Below, in pieces: positions 1 through 9,669 of a stretch of 64,000 nucleotides of DNA. The first letter of the stretch is position 1; each line of letters starts with the position of its first letter. Location: contig NZ_PEBF01000001.1 in NCBI RefSeq assembly GCF_002742625.1, forward strand, positions 2,542,001 through 2,606,000. The letters run 5' to 3'. Below the pieces are notes generated by a model. That model did not search any database, had not been told where the DNA came from, and was given only the letters and a program-made list of their open reading frames with translations. The stretch comes from Caulobacter sp. FWC2 (GTDB lineage: Bacteria > Pseudomonadota > Alphaproteobacteria > Caulobacterales > Caulobacteraceae). A program made the position numbers and the translations under genes.

Positions 1-2249
1 TGTTCAACCGCGTGACGGTGCAGAAGTCGTACGCCTCCGAACAGGACGAAGGCGGCATCGGCGGCACCGTTCAGCTTCAGACCGCCAAGCCGTTCGACTA
101 TCCGGGTTTCAAGGCCGTGCTCTCGGCCAAGGGCCAGCGCAACAGCAACGCCAACGACAAGATCACGCCGCGCGTGGTCGGCCTGATCTCCAACCGCTGG
201 GGCGACTTCGGCGCTTTGGCCTCGATCGCCTATGGCGAGACCGACTCCAACGAGTTCGGCTATCGCAGTTTTAACTGGGGTCCGATCCGCGCCAATGCCG
301 GCAATATCGGTTCGGGCGTCAGCGCCGCCGACGCCGCCAAGCTGACGGCCGCTACGGCGACCATCTACGCCCCGCAGGCCAACACCTATTCGACCTGGTT
401 CGACCACCGCAAGCGCCTGGGCGCGACCGTGGCCCTGCAGTACGAGCCGGGCGACAAGCTGAAGCTGGCCTTCGACGGCCTCTACAGCCAGCTGGAAAAC
501 AGCCGCCGGAACTTCTCGCTGGCCACCTCGGGCGTCAACAGCCTGACCGGCAACATCATCGGCACGCAGGTGATGCAGAGCGCCGTGATCCAGGGCAACA
601 CCCTGATGGCCGCCAGCTACACCGGCGTCGACATCCGCAGCGAGTTCAACCGTGAGGAAGACAAGACCAAGTTCTATCAGCTGGGTCTGAGCGGTTCGTA
701 CCAGGCCACCGACAAGCTGCTGCTGTCGGGCCTGATCGGCTACTCGAAGTCGGACTACGCCCTGCCGGTCTTCGACAAGGTGTTCCTGGAATCCAAGAAC
801 TACGCCTTCAGCTTCGACGACCGTCCGAGCATGCCGGTCAACACCTACGGCCCCGGCCTGACCGACCCGGCCAAGTGGGACCTGATGCGGATGGACACCC
901 AGGAGAACAGGATCTCCTCGGAGTACACGAACGCCAAGTTCGACGTGGCCTTCGCCGCCAACGAGATTTCCACCCTCAAGGGCGGCGTCTCCTACAAGAA
1001 ATTCCAGAACTACGGCGCTCAGTGGGGCGACAAGCAGTTCCGCAACGTCCCGGCCAACACCAAAATCCCGGACAATCTCAAGCTGGTCGTGCCCTTCAAG
1101 TCTCTGGGCGCCTACATCGTCGGCGACGTCGATCCGGTCTACGCCCAGATTGGCCAGACGCGTGACCTGGAAGCCCAGGGCGCGAAGTACGCCACCCCCG
1201 GCACCGCCTTCACGGTGACCGAGGAGACCCGCGCGGCGTACCTGCAGTACGACCTGAGCACCGAGATCCTAGGCAAGGGCGTCCGCGCCAACGCCGGCGT
1301 TCGCTATTACTCCACCGACCTCAGCTCGGACGGCACGCTGAACACCGGGACCAGCCTTCAGCCGGTGTCGATCAAGCATAAGTGCAATGGCTGGCTGCCG
1401 GCCCTGAACGTGGCCGTCGACGTCAACGAAGGCCTGGTCGCCCGCTTCAGCGCCAACCGCGACATCAGCCGCCCGGCCCTGGGCGACCTTGCCGCTGCGG
1501 GTTCGCTGACCACCGCCCCGTTCGGCGGCACGATCAGCACCGGCAATCCGAACCTGACGCCGTTCACCTCGGACTCGATCGAAGGCTCGCTGGAGTTCTA
1601 CGACGGCAAGGTCGGGTCGTTCACGATCGGCGTCTTCTACAAGAAGCTGAAGTCGTTCATCACGTCGCAGACCAGCATCATGCCCTATTCGCAAACGGGC
1701 TTCCCGCTGTCGTTCCTGCTGCCCGGCCAAGACGGCACGATCCTGTACAATGTCAGCCGTCCGGTGAACGGCCCCGGCGCCGACATCCAGGGCCTGGAAG
1801 CCTCGTTCCAGCGTGACTTCGACTTCCTGCCGGCTCCGTTCAACCACCTGGGCGTCGTGGCCAACGGCACCTATGCCGACGGCTCCTCGCCGGTGATCAT
1901 CAGCGGCCAGTCGGTGACCCTGCCGCTGTTCCAGCTGTCGAAGTACTCGGCCAACGCTACCATTTATTACGAGACGGATGCCTGGGGCATGCGCCTGTCG
2001 ACCGCCTATCGGGACCAGTACCTGGACGGCGCCGGCGGCAACGGCAACATCGGTAGCGGCGTCAAGGCGACCAACAACATCGACTTCGCCGCCCACTACA
2101 ACGTCCTGCCGAAGCTGAAGCTGACGCTGGAAGGCATCAACCTCTCCAACCAGCACAGCATCCAGTTCACCGACGTCACCGCCAAGCGGACGACGGTGAA
2201 CGTCAGCAGCGGTCGCACCATCCTGATCGGCGCGACCTACGAGTTCTAA
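1..2249 (+). CDS. TonB-dependent receptor, 5' end outside window
   Basis: This is the C-terminal part (about 748 residues) of an outer-membrane TonB-dependent receptor, which imports a ligand using TonB energy. The frame is open from base 3, so the real start, signal peptide and most of the plug lie upstream of the window. The end of the plug is visible as EGGIGGTVQLQTAKPFDYP, followed by a long beta-barrel. The last residues, GATYEF, end in the aromatic Phe typical of barrel proteins sorted by the BAM machinery. It is clearly a paralogue of the next gene, with matching blocks such as DEGGIGGTV, TAKPFDYP, YSTWFDHRKRLG, NIDFAAHYN and the YEF end. Whether it also carries an STN domain cannot be seen. 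The ligand is unknown; large Caulobacter receptors of this kind often serve sugars or other organic nutrients. A good hairpin terminator follows it. Confidence 0.93.
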   Translation, partial: FNRVTVQKSYASEQDEGGIGGTVQLQTAKPFDYPGFKAVLSAKGQRNSNANDKITPRVVGLISNRWGDFGALASIAYGETDSNEFGYRSFNWGPIRANAGNIGSGVSAADAAKLTAATATIYAPQANTYSTWFDHRKRLGATVALQYEPGDKLKLAFDGLYSQLENSRRNFSLATSGVNSLTGNIIGTQVMQSAVIQGNTLMAASYTGVDIRSEFNREEDKTKFYQLGLSGSYQATDKLLLSGLIGYSKSDYALPVFDKVFLESKNYAFSFDDRPSMPVNTYGPGLTDPAKWDLMRMDTQENRISSEYTNAKFDVAFAANEISTLKGGVSYKKFQNYGAQWGDKQFRNVPANTKIPDNLKLVVPFKSLGAYIVGDVDPVYAQIGQTRDLEAQGAKYATPGTAFTVTEETRAAYLQYDLSTEILGKGVRANAGVRYYSTDLSSDGTLNTGTSLQPVSIKHKCNGWLPALNVAVDVNEGLVARFSANRDISRPALGDLAAAGSLTTAPFGGTISTGNPNLTPFTSDSIEGSLEFYDGKVGSFTIGVFYKKLKSFITSQTSIMPYSQTGFPLSFLLPGQDGTILYNVSRPVNGPGADIQGLEASFQRDFDFLPAPFNHLGVVANGTYADGSSPVIISGQSVTLPLFQLSKYSANATIYYETDAWGMRLSTAYRDQYLDGAGGNGNIGSGVKATNNIDFAAHYNVLPKLKLTLEGINLSNQHSIQFTDVTAKRTTVNVSSGRTILIGATYEF

Positions 2250-2275
2250 GCCCCTTCCAAGAGACCCCTTGAACT

Positions 2276-2313
2276 GGGCCGCCGTCCCCTCCCGGATGGC
2301 GGCCCTCTTTTTT
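2276..2313 (+). terminator. Rho-independent terminator after first receptor
   Basis: Perfect 8-bp stem GGGCCGCC (2276-2283) and GGCGGCCC (2298-2305) with a 14-nt loop, followed by TCTTTTTT. It lies 26 nt after the stop of the first receptor and separates it transcriptionally from the second receptor. Confidence 0.88.
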
Positions 2314-2463
2314 CTTACGAGCGCCGAGCCGGACGTTGCCGTTGGGCCACGCCGCAGGGCTCTGATAGATCCGTCCACAGAACCTTCAAATTAGTGACAT
2401 GCGTCCTTTGTAGGGGTTCGCGCGGCGCCTAAAGCTTTGCCGGCCGCCGTTGTGAGGACCCTT

Positions 2464-5427
2464 ATGGCGGGACGGCGCGCCTGGCTGTCGGGATCAGGTC
2501 CAGTCGTGGCCGGCTCGATGCTGGCCCTGGCCGCCGTAGCGCCCGCGAGAGCCGAGGCGCCGAAGCGCTTCGATATCCAGGGCGGCGACCTCAGTCAGGC
2601 CCTGAACGCCTTCTCCCACCAGGCCGACGTGTCGGTCATGACCCTGGCCGACATCCGCCGTCGCACCAGCCGCGGCGTGCGCGGCTTGCTAACACCCGAG
2701 CAGGCCCTCAACCGCCTGATCGACGGCCAGAACCTGCGCGCCGTGGCGGCCGGGGGCGGCTATGTCCTGCGCGAAGCGATCGCCGCCCCGTCCCCCTCAG
2801 CGTCCGCCGCGCCCCTCTACGTCCCGCCGCCCGAGGCGCCGACGCAGGTCGACCAGGTCGTCGTCACCGGCTTCCGCGAGACCCTGCTGCACGCTCGCGA
2901 CCTGAAGCGCCGCGCAGCCGGCGCCCAGGAGGTGATCCTGGCCGAGGACATCGCCGCCTTCCCGGATCTCAATCTCGCCGAGTCGCTGCAGCGCGTGCCC
3001 GGCATGACCATCTCGCGCGACACCGGCGAGGGTCGGCAGATCGCGCTGCGGGGCCTGGGTCCAGACTTCACCCGCGCTCAGCTGAACGGCATGGAGGTCT
3101 CGGCCTCGACCGCCTCAGGCATGGACAATCGCGGCTCGGTCAGCCGCACCCGGGCCTTCGACTATTCGATCTTCGCCAGCGAGCTCTTCAACAAGGTCAC
3201 GGTCTGGAAGTCCTACGCGGTCGATCAGGATGAAGGCGGCATCGGCGGCACGGTCGAACTGCGCACCGCCAAGCCCTTCGACTATCCGGACGACAAGCTG
3301 GCCTTCTCGGCCAAGGCTCTGAACAACAGCGCCACCGGCGTGGTCAGTCCGCGCATCGCGGCCCTGGCCTCGCGCCGCTGGGGCGACGTCGGCGCGCTGG
3401 TCTCCGTGGCCTATAGCGAGAACGACGCCAACGAGTATGGCTACCGCAACTGGGGCTGGTCGCCGGTGACCTTCGGCGCGGCCAATATCGGCCCCGGCGT
3501 GGCGCGCGATGTCGCCGACCGCCTGCTGGCCACCGGCGCCAACCGGGTCGTCGCCCCGATGGCCGAGAGCTATTCGACCTGGTTCGACCACCGCAAGCGG
3601 CTGGGGGTCACCCTCTCCTTGCAATACGAGCCCGGCGACCGAGTGAAGCTCGGCGCAGACCTGCTCTACGGACGCCTCTCCAACGATCGCGACGAGTTCT
3701 CGCTGGCGGCGGCGGGCGACAATCCTCTGACCGGCGACGTAAAGGGAACCCAGCGCCTTCGCGCCGCCGAGATCCGGGGCGAGAGCCTCGTCTATGCCGA
3801 CTATTCCGGCGGCGTCGATCTGCGCAGCGAGCACAAGCGCTCGGAGGACACGACCGTCTTCCTGCAAGGCGCCGTCAATGGCGAGATCCAGGCCAGCGAC
3901 CGCCTGAGCCTGCGCGGCGCGGCCGGCTATTCGAAGTCCGACTTCGAGGGACCGGTCTTCGACAAGATCTTCCTGCAGGCCAACGACAAGGCCTTCGCCT
4001 ACGACCTGCGCGGCGGCGATGCGGCCGCGAATAGCCGCTACGGCTTCGATCCGGCCGATCCGATCCAGTGGAGCCTCATGCGGGCCGATACCCGTGAGGA
4101 CCAGGTCGTCAACCAGTTCACCACCGGACGCCTCGACTTCGACTACAAAGCCGCGCCGGCCCTGACGATCGAGGGCGGCGTCCAGTACAAGTCGTTCCGC
4201 AACGACGGCTACACCCGCCGCGGCCGCGCCGACTATCCGACCGGCGGCCTCGCGCCGCAGGCGGTCAAGGAACTGATCTTCGAAAAATCGCTACGGCCCT
4301 ACATCGTCGGCGACATCGACGCGACCTTCGCGCGCCTCGCCATCAACCGCGACCTGACCGAGGCGGACGACATGCCCGGCTCGCACTATTCCCTCCGCGA
4401 GAAGACCTGGGCCGCCTATCTGATGGCGCGGGTCAACAGCGTGGCGGGCGACAAGACCTGGCGCGGCGATTTCGGCTTCCGCTACTACGCCACCGACCTG
4501 ACCTCGGCCGGCATGGTCAATACCGGGACCAAGCTGGAGCCCGCCTCGATCCACAGCCACTATGATGGCGTGCTGCCCGCCCTGAACCTGGCGGTCGACC
4601 TCTCGCCGCGCGTCGTCGCCCGCGTCTCGGCCAACCGCAACATCAGCCGGCCAAGCCTCTCCGACCTGCGTGCGGCCGGTAACGTCAACTCGGCCCCGTT
4701 CGGCGGAACCATCGCGGCCGGCAATCCGAACCTGCGCCCGTTCCTGGCCGACGCGGTGGAGGGCGCGCTGGAGGTCTACCAGGGCCGCGGCGGCTTTTTC
4801 GCCGTCAGCCTGTTCTACAAGCGGATGGACTCGTTCATCACCACCGCGACCAGCGCCGTGCGTTATGGCTCGACCGGCTATCCGCTGGCGTTCCTGTCGC
4901 CTGGCAACGGCCCCGACACGGTCTACACCTTCGTGCGCCCGGTGAACGGCGACGGGGCCTCGATCAAGGGGATCGAGCTGGCCTGGCAGCGCGACTTCAC
5001 CTTCCTGCCCGCCCCCTTCGACAAGCTCGGCTTCGTCGGCAACGTCACCCACGCCGCCGGACGCTCGAAAGTGCTGATCGAGGACCGCTCGATCGACCTG
5101 GACCTGTTCCAGCTGTCGAAATGGACCTCTAACGCGACGCTCTACTATGAGACCGCACGCTGGGGCGCGCGGGTCTCCTCGGCCTATCGCTCGGGCTATC
5201 TGGATGGCGCGGGCAGTCCCGGCTCGATTGGCTCGGGCTACAAGGCGTCGAACAACATCGACTTCGCCGCACACTACAACACGGCCGGCGGGCTCCGGAT
5301 CGTGCTGGAGGGCGTCAACCTCACCGACGCGCCGATCACCCAATACAGCGACATCACCGAGAAACGCCTGACCGCCCGCACCGTCAGCGGCCGCACCTTC
5401 ACCCTCGGCGTCACGTATGAGTTCTGA
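2464..5427 (+). CDS. FecA-type TonB-dependent receptor with STN signalling domain
   Basis: Outer-membrane receptor of 987 residues that both transports a ligand and signals to a FecR-type regulator. The ATG at 2464 is chosen over the in-frame TTG at 2437 because GAGG lies about 7 nt upstream and it gives a clean signal peptide ending APARA at residue 30. An STN (secretin/TonB N-terminal) domain covers about residues 36-105, starting RFDIQGGDLSQALNAF. A TonB-box-like stretch VDQVVVTGFR is near residue 129. The plug follows to about 260 and then the barrel, ending GVTYEF. The first receptor in the window is its paralogue. The sigma factor and FecR downstream on the same strand make it the likely surface sensor of a three-part trans-envelope signalling system. 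The ligand cannot be read from sequence. Confidence 0.94.
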   Translation: MAGRRAWLSGSGPVVAGSMLALAAVAPARAEAPKRFDIQGGDLSQALNAFSHQADVSVMTLADIRRRTSRGVRGLLTPEQALNRLIDGQNLRAVAAGGGYVLREAIAAPSPSASAAPLYVPPPEAPTQVDQVVVTGFRETLLHARDLKRRAAGAQEVILAEDIAAFPDLNLAESLQRVPGMTISRDTGEGRQIALRGLGPDFTRAQLNGMEVSASTASGMDNRGSVSRTRAFDYSIFASELFNKVTVWKSYAVDQDEGGIGGTVELRTAKPFDYPDDKLAFSAKALNNSATGVVSPRIAALASRRWGDVGALVSVAYSENDANEYGYRNWGWSPVTFGAANIGPGVARDVADRLLATGANRVVAPMAESYSTWFDHRKRLGVTLSLQYEPGDRVKLGADLLYGRLSNDRDEFSLAAAGDNPLTGDVKGTQRLRAAEIRGESLVYADYSGGVDLRSEHKRSEDTTVFLQGAVNGEIQASDRLSLRGAAGYSKSDFEGPVFDKIFLQANDKAFAYDLRGGDAAANSRYGFDPADPIQWSLMRADTREDQVVNQFTTGRLDFDYKAAPALTIEGGVQYKSFRNDGYTRRGRADYPTGGLAPQAVKELIFEKSLRPYIVGDIDATFARLAINRDLTEADDMPGSHYSLREKTWAAYLMARVNSVAGDKTWRGDFGFRYYATDLTSAGMVNTGTKLEPASIHSHYDGVLPALNLAVDLSPRVVARVSANRNISRPSLSDLRAAGNVNSAPFGGTIAAGNPNLRPFLADAVEGALEVYQGRGGFFAVSLFYKRMDSFITTATSAVRYGSTGYPLAFLSPGNGPDTVYTFVRPVNGDGASIKGIELAWQRDFTFLPAPFDKLGFVGNVTHAAGRSKVLIEDRSIDLDLFQLSKWTSNATLYYETARWGARVSSAYRSGYLDGAGSPGSIGSGYKASNNIDFAAHYNTAGGLRIVLEGVNLTDAPITQYSDITEKRLTARTVSGRTFTLGVTYEF

Positions 5428-5527
5428 CGGGCGGACTCTGATGCCGAAACATTTTCTGTCCCCGTTCGCGCGGCTCGCGCCTCTTCCCTGCATGGACGCG
5501 TGCACGACCATGCCGACTGGAAGCGCC

Positions 5528-6049
5528 ATGAATGACGTCCTCGCGGCGCTGCGGCCCCACGAGCGCAAGCTCGCGGCCTATATCGTGCGGCGGTCCAAGG
5601 ACCCGGCGCGCGCCGAGGACATCCTTCAGGAGACCCTCCTGACGGTGCTACGCCAGGCGCGAAAGCAGGAGATCACCCAGCCCCTGGCCTATGCCTACCG
5701 GGTGGCGGACTCGCTGATCTACGCTCAGGCTCGCCGCGACCGGCGCGAGGAGCCGATCGGCGACGAGGACTTCGGCTGCGACCTGCCCCTGCCGGACGCG
5801 GTGCTGGAGCACAAACAGCGGGCCGCGGTGTTCGAGAAGGCGCTCAAGCGCCTTTCGCCGCTGCGCCGCGACATCTTCATCCGCCGTCACATCGACGGCC
5901 AGTCCAGACAAGCCATCGCCGACGATCTTCGGATCAATGTGGAGGCCGTCAAGAAACACCTCGTGCGGGCCATGACCGAATTGGCCGGCGCGATGCAGGA
6001 CGCGGCGGTCAACGCCGCGCGAGAAGGGAGCCGCCAGGATGCGCGCTAA
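5528..6049 (+). CDS. FecI-type ECF RNA polymerase sigma factor
   Basis: A 173-residue ECF sigma factor that would direct RNA polymerase to the receptor promoters when released by its FecR partner. Region 2 is visible around residues 10-65 (RAEDILQETLLTVL, then YAYRVADSLIYAQARRD). Region 4 with its helix-turn-helix is near residues 105-150 (LSPLRRDIFIRRHIDGQS, then IADDLRINVEAVKKHLVRA). The start ATG at 5528 is preferred over upstream in-frame starts because it has GGAAG upstream and begins directly at the conserved region; earlier starts would overlap the receptor gene. It overlaps the anti-sigma gene by 11 nt, which suggests translational coupling. The order receptor-sigma-FecR differs from the classical fecIR-fecA order. 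Confidence 0.9.
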   Translation: MNDVLAALRPHERKLAAYIVRRSKDPARAEDILQETLLTVLRQARKQEITQPLAYAYRVADSLIYAQARRDRREEPIGDEDFGCDLPLPDAVLEHKQRAAVFEKALKRLSPLRRDIFIRRHIDGQSRQAIADDLRINVEAVKKHLVRAMTELAGAMQDAAVNAAREGSRQDAR

Positions 6050-7022
6050 CGACAACTGGCGCCTGCCGTCCGACGAGGATCTCGAGGTCGCCGCCGACTG
6101 GGCCGATCGCCTGCCCGAGCTGACGCAAACCGAACGCGCCGAGCTGGAAGCCTGGCTGGCCAGCGCGCCCAGCCGCGCCGCCGCCTTCGCCCTGATGCGC
6201 GACACCCAGCGCGACACCGCCCTGCTGGACGCCGCCGAGCGCCTCCGCGCCGCGCCCGCCAAGACGCGACACCTGCGCATGGGTCTCATCGCCGCCGGCG
6301 TCGCCATGGTCGCGGGGCTGTCGGTCACGGTGCTGATGCGTCCGTACCTGAGCGAAAAGACGATCGACCTGGCCACCCCGGTGGGCGCGCGCGCCGAGCA
6401 TCGGATGAGTGACAAGTCCGTGATTACCCTGGCCGCCGACACCGGCGTCTCGGTGCGCTACAGCCGGGCGGCCCGCGACGTGGCGCTGAACAAGGGTGAC
6501 GCTGTGTTCGACGTCGCCAAGGACGCCAAACGCCCCTTCCGGGTGCAGGCCGGTAACACCCAGGTGACCGCCGTCGGCACCACCTTCGAGGTCGAGCTGG
6601 TCAGCGACGCCGTCCAGGTGCGCGTGTTCGACGGCGTGGTGCGGGTCAATCGCGACGGCGCCGAGCGCCGCGTCTGCAAGGGCGAGTGGCTGATGCTGGT
6701 CGCCGACCGCGCGCCGGTCCAGGGCCGCCTGGGCGCCGACAGCTACCAGGCCTGGCGGTCGGACTGGCTGGACGCCGACGCCCTGCCGCTGAAGTACGTG
6801 ATCGCCCGCCTCAACCGCTACACGGCCCAGAGCGTGGCCCTGCATGACCCGGTCCTGGGCGAGCTGAAGGTCAGCGGCCGCTTCAAGCTGGATCGCCCCG
6901 CCGAGTCCCTGGCCATGATCGCCGCGGCGCTGGACATGCGGGCCGACCCGGACGGTCGCAAGGTCTATCTCTCGCCCCGGCAGGCCCCCACGCATCGAGC
7001 GGCGCGGCCCCCGACGACCTAG
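6039..7022 (+). CDS. FecR-family anti-sigma regulator
   Basis: Inner-membrane regulator of 327 residues. It would bind the sigma factor in the cytoplasm and the receptor's STN domain in the periplasm. The N-terminal cytoplasmic part shows the DUF4880-like pattern AADWADRLPELTQTERAELE and AWLAS around residues 18-42. One transmembrane helix spans about residues 82-100 (GLIAAGVAMVAGLSVTVLM). The FecR domain follows with TPVGARAEHRMSDKSVITL and FRVQAGNTQVTAVGTTFEVE; the last segment is the most recognisable FecR signature. The C-terminal part (GELKVSGRFKLDRPAESLAMI) resembles an STN-like fold, as in other FecR proteins. The ATG at 6039 follows AGGAT-rich sequence inside the end of the sigma gene. 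It is the last gene of the receptor/sigma/FecR unit. Confidence 0.92.
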   Translation: MRANDNWRLPSDEDLEVAADWADRLPELTQTERAELEAWLASAPSRAAAFALMRDTQRDTALLDAAERLRAAPAKTRHLRMGLIAAGVAMVAGLSVTVLMRPYLSEKTIDLATPVGARAEHRMSDKSVITLAADTGVSVRYSRAARDVALNKGDAVFDVAKDAKRPFRVQAGNTQVTAVGTTFEVELVSDAVQVRVFDGVVRVNRDGAERRVCKGEWLMLVADRAPVQGRLGADSYQAWRSDWLDADALPLKYVIARLNRYTAQSVALHDPVLGELKVSGRFKLDRPAESLAMIAAALDMRADPDGRKVYLSPRQAPTHRAARPPTT

Positions 7023-7124
7023 CGTCGCGCGGACGAACGCCTATGTTCGAGCGGCGTTCTTCCGCGTTCGGCCGGGACGCGATCAGCGCCGTGAACGCCG
7101 CGCTCGACGAACTGGACAAGGCCT

Positions 7125-8192
7125 ATGAGCAGCATCCTGCCACGGATCGGCGTGCGACTTCCGATCGTGCAAGCGCCGATGGCGGGAACGTCGACACCCG
7201 CTCTGGCCGCGGCGGTGACCAACGCCGGCGCCCTGGGCTCGATCAGCGTGGGCGCGGTCGAGGCCGCCAAGGCCGGCGAAATGGTCGGCGCGCTGAAGGC
7301 GCTGACCGACGGCCCGTTCAACGTCAACGTCTTCACCCACGCGCCGGCCAAGGCCGATCCGGGCCGCGAGCGCGCCTGGACGGAGGCTTTGCGCCCGATC
7401 TTCGCGGCCTATGACGCCGAGCCGCCGACGACGCTGAGGGAGATTTACACCAGCTTCAACGTCGACGCGGCGATGCTGGAGACACTGCTGGCGGCGCGGC
7501 CCGCCGTGGTCAGCTTCCACTTCGGCCTTCCGCCCGCGCCCATCATCCACCAACTTAAGGCCGCGGGGATCGTCCTGCTGGCCAGCGCCACCAACCTTGA
7601 CGAAGGCCGCGCCGTCGAGCGCGCCGGAGTCGATGCGGTGGTGGCCCAGGGCTGGGAGGCCGGCGGCCATCGTGGCGTCTTCGATCCGGCCGCGCCGGAT
7701 GCGCAACTGGGTGCGTTCGCGTTGACCCGACTGCTGGTGCGCAAGCTGTCGATCCCGGTCATCGCCGCTGGCGGCATCATGAATGGCGCCGGCATCGCCG
7801 CCGCGCTCGATCTGGGGGCGCAGGCCGCCCAGCTTGGCACGGCCTTCATCGCTTCACCGGAATCCAGCGCCGACGCCTATCACCGCGCGGCTCTGCTGGG
7901 CCCCGGCGCCGCGGCCACCGAGATGACCCGGCTGATTTCCGGCCGACTTGCGCGGTCCCTGCCCAATCGCTTCACGGCCTTGAAAGACGCCCTCAAGGGC
8001 GTCGCCCCGCCCGAGTATCCGATCGCCTATGACGCGGGCAAAGCCCTGGCGGCCGCCGCCCGGGCCAAGGGCGAAGGCGGCTTCGGCGCCCAGTGGGCTG
8101 GCCAGGGCGCGCCGCTGGCCCGCGCCCTGCCCGCCGCCGAACTGATCGCGACCTTGGCGGCCGAGCTGGCAGCGGCGCGAAGAGCGCGCTGA
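7125..8192 (+). CDS. Nitronate monooxygenase (2-nitropropane dioxygenase family)
   Basis: FMN-dependent TIM-barrel enzyme of 355 residues, the usual family length. It oxidises alkyl nitronates such as propionate 3-nitronate to carbonyl compounds and nitrite. Visible motifs are VQAPMAG at residues 15-21, FNVNVF at 66-71, QGWEAGGHRG at 175-184 with the proposed catalytic His-182, and the FMN phosphate-binding stretch IPVIAAGGI followed by GAQAAQLGTAF. These match class I nitronate monooxygenases. Some family members are enoyl-ACP reductases (FabK), but the AGGH motif and the lack of a FabK setting favour nitronate oxidation. It is a single gene on the plus strand, with 102 nt separating it from the FecR gene. 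The substrate in vivo is unproven. Confidence 0.88.
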   Translation: MSSILPRIGVRLPIVQAPMAGTSTPALAAAVTNAGALGSISVGAVEAAKAGEMVGALKALTDGPFNVNVFTHAPAKADPGRERAWTEALRPIFAAYDAEPPTTLREIYTSFNVDAAMLETLLAARPAVVSFHFGLPPAPIIHQLKAAGIVLLASATNLDEGRAVERAGVDAVVAQGWEAGGHRGVFDPAAPDAQLGAFALTRLLVRKLSIPVIAAGGIMNGAGIAAALDLGAQAAQLGTAFIASPESSADAYHRAALLGPGAAATEMTRLISGRLARSLPNRFTALKDALKGVAPPEYPIAYDAGKALAAAARAKGEGGFGAQWAGQGAPLARALPAAELIATLAAELAAARRAR

Positions 8193-8313
8193 TCCCTCGC
8201 CAAGCGCGTTCTAGCGGATGACGCTCGCTCTCATTGTGGCGTGTTCTGCAAGCCCCTTGCCAGACTCCGCCCCATGGTCGAGAAAAGTCCATCGGCTGCA
8301 TAGAGTTTCGTGA

Positions 8314-9669
8314 ATGCCTCGACGTCCAGCGCCTGTGATCGCGGTCATCGGCGCGGGATTCAGTGGCGTGATGACGGCGCTGAACCTGCTGCGCCAATCT
8401 CCCGACGCCAAGGTCATCCTGTTCGAGCGGCGCGCGCCCGTCGGCCTCGGCGCGGCCTATGCGACGCACAATCCGCATCATCGGCTGAACGTTCGGGCCG
8501 GCAATATGAGCGCCTGGCCGGACCGGCCCGGGCACTTCGTCGACTGGCTGGCGGCCGAGGGTCTGGGTCTGGGCGCGGCCGATTTCGCGACCCGCGCCGA
8601 CTATGGCCGCTACCTGCAAAGTCAGGTCGCCGAGATCGCCGAAGGGCCAGCCGGCGCCGGTCGCCTCGTGGTGAACCCGGACGCCGTGGTGGCGCTGGAA
8701 CCTGGGGGCGACGGCTGGCGGCTGCGCTGCGCCATGGGCCGCACTGTCGAGGTCCACGCCGTCGCCCTGGCTCTGGGCAATCCGCCCCCGGCGCGCCCAC
8801 CGGGCATTGACGAGGCCTTCGCGGCAACGACCGCCTATGTCGCCGATCCCTGGCGCTGGAACGCCGCCGAGCTGCCGCCGGGTCCGATGCTGCTGATCGG
8901 CACGGGCCTGACCATGGTCGACGTCGCCCTGTCGCTGGACGACGCCCAGCGCGGCCGGCCGATCCTGGCGCTGTCGCGGCGCGGCCTGGCCCCGCTGGAG
9001 CACGACGGCGCGCCGCCACCCCAGCCCCTGCCGCCGCCGCCCGAGGACCTTTCGCCGCTCGGCGCCTTCTCCTGGCTCAGGGAAGCCGCCGCCGAGCATG
9101 GCTGGCGCACGGCCATCGACGCCGTCCGCGCCTCGACCCAGCCCCTTTGGCGCCACTGGTCCGTAGAGCAGAAGCAGGCCTTCCTGCGCCACGCCCGTCC
9201 CTTCTGGGAGATCCATCGCCACCGCCTGGCGCCGCAGGTCGCCCGCCGCATCGCCGCGATGCGCGCCACCGGCCAACTGACCATCGCGGCCGGCAAGATC
9301 CGCGAGCTGGCCCTGAAGCCGGACGGCTGGGCGCTGTGCAAGTGGCGCGGCAGGGGGGAGCGCGAGACCTACGTGGCGCGGGCCGCCGCGGTGATCAACT
9401 GCACCGGCCCGACCGGCGACGTGTTGGTCTCCACCGATCCGCTGATCCAGGATCTGGTGCGGCGTGGCCTGGCCCGTCCCGACGCCCTGCGGCTGGGTTT
9501 CGACATCGACGAGGCCAACCGCCTGCGCGACGTGTCCGGCGCGGCCTCCGCCACACTGTTCGCCGTCGGCCCGGCCACGCGCGCCGCCCACTGGGAAATC
9601 ACCGCCGTGCCCGACATCCGGGGCCAGGCCGCCGCCGTCGCTCGCGCGATCGCCGCGGCCTTGGGTTAG
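8314..9669 (+). CDS. FAD/NAD(P)-binding protein
   Basis: Predicted flavin-dependent oxidoreductase of 451 residues belonging to the FAD-NAD(P)-binding family (NAD_binding_9 type) often annotated only as 'FAD/NAD(P)-binding protein'. An N-terminal Rossmann motif VIAVIGAGFSGVMTALNLL covers residues 8-26 and ends in the family-typical LFERRAPVGLGAAYAT. The stretch HHRLNVRAGNMSAWPD near residue 55 is characteristic of this family. A second dinucleotide-binding motif, MLLIGTGLTMVDVALSL, lies near residues 193-209. A late INCTGPTGD motif fits the FAD ATG-type motif. The natural substrate is not known for the family. Its stop overlaps by 4 nt the stop of the convergent haem-binding beta-barrel gene. 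The start ATG at 8314 lacks a strong ribosome site. Confidence 0.82.
   Translation: MPRRPAPVIAVIGAGFSGVMTALNLLRQSPDAKVILFERRAPVGLGAAYATHNPHHRLNVRAGNMSAWPDRPGHFVDWLAAEGLGLGAADFATRADYGRYLQSQVAEIAEGPAGAGRLVVNPDAVVALEPGGDGWRLRCAMGRTVEVHAVALALGNPPPARPPGIDEAFAATTAYVADPWRWNAAELPPGPMLLIGTGLTMVDVALSLDDAQRGRPILALSRRGLAPLEHDGAPPPQPLPPPPEDLSPLGAFSWLREAAAEHGWRTAIDAVRASTQPLWRHWSVEQKQAFLRHARPFWEIHRHRLAPQVARRIAAMRATGQLTIAAGKIRELALKPDGWALCKWRGRGERETYVARAAAVINCTGPTGDVLVSTDPLIQDLVRRGLARPDALRLGFDIDEANRLRDVSGAASATLFAVGPATRAAHWEITAVPDIRGQAAAVARAIAAALG

Noticed and set aside
2400..2440. FecI-type promoter before the second receptor (TTTGTAGGGG region)
   Set aside because: The stretch is suggestive but I have no reliable consensus to compare it with and only one instance.
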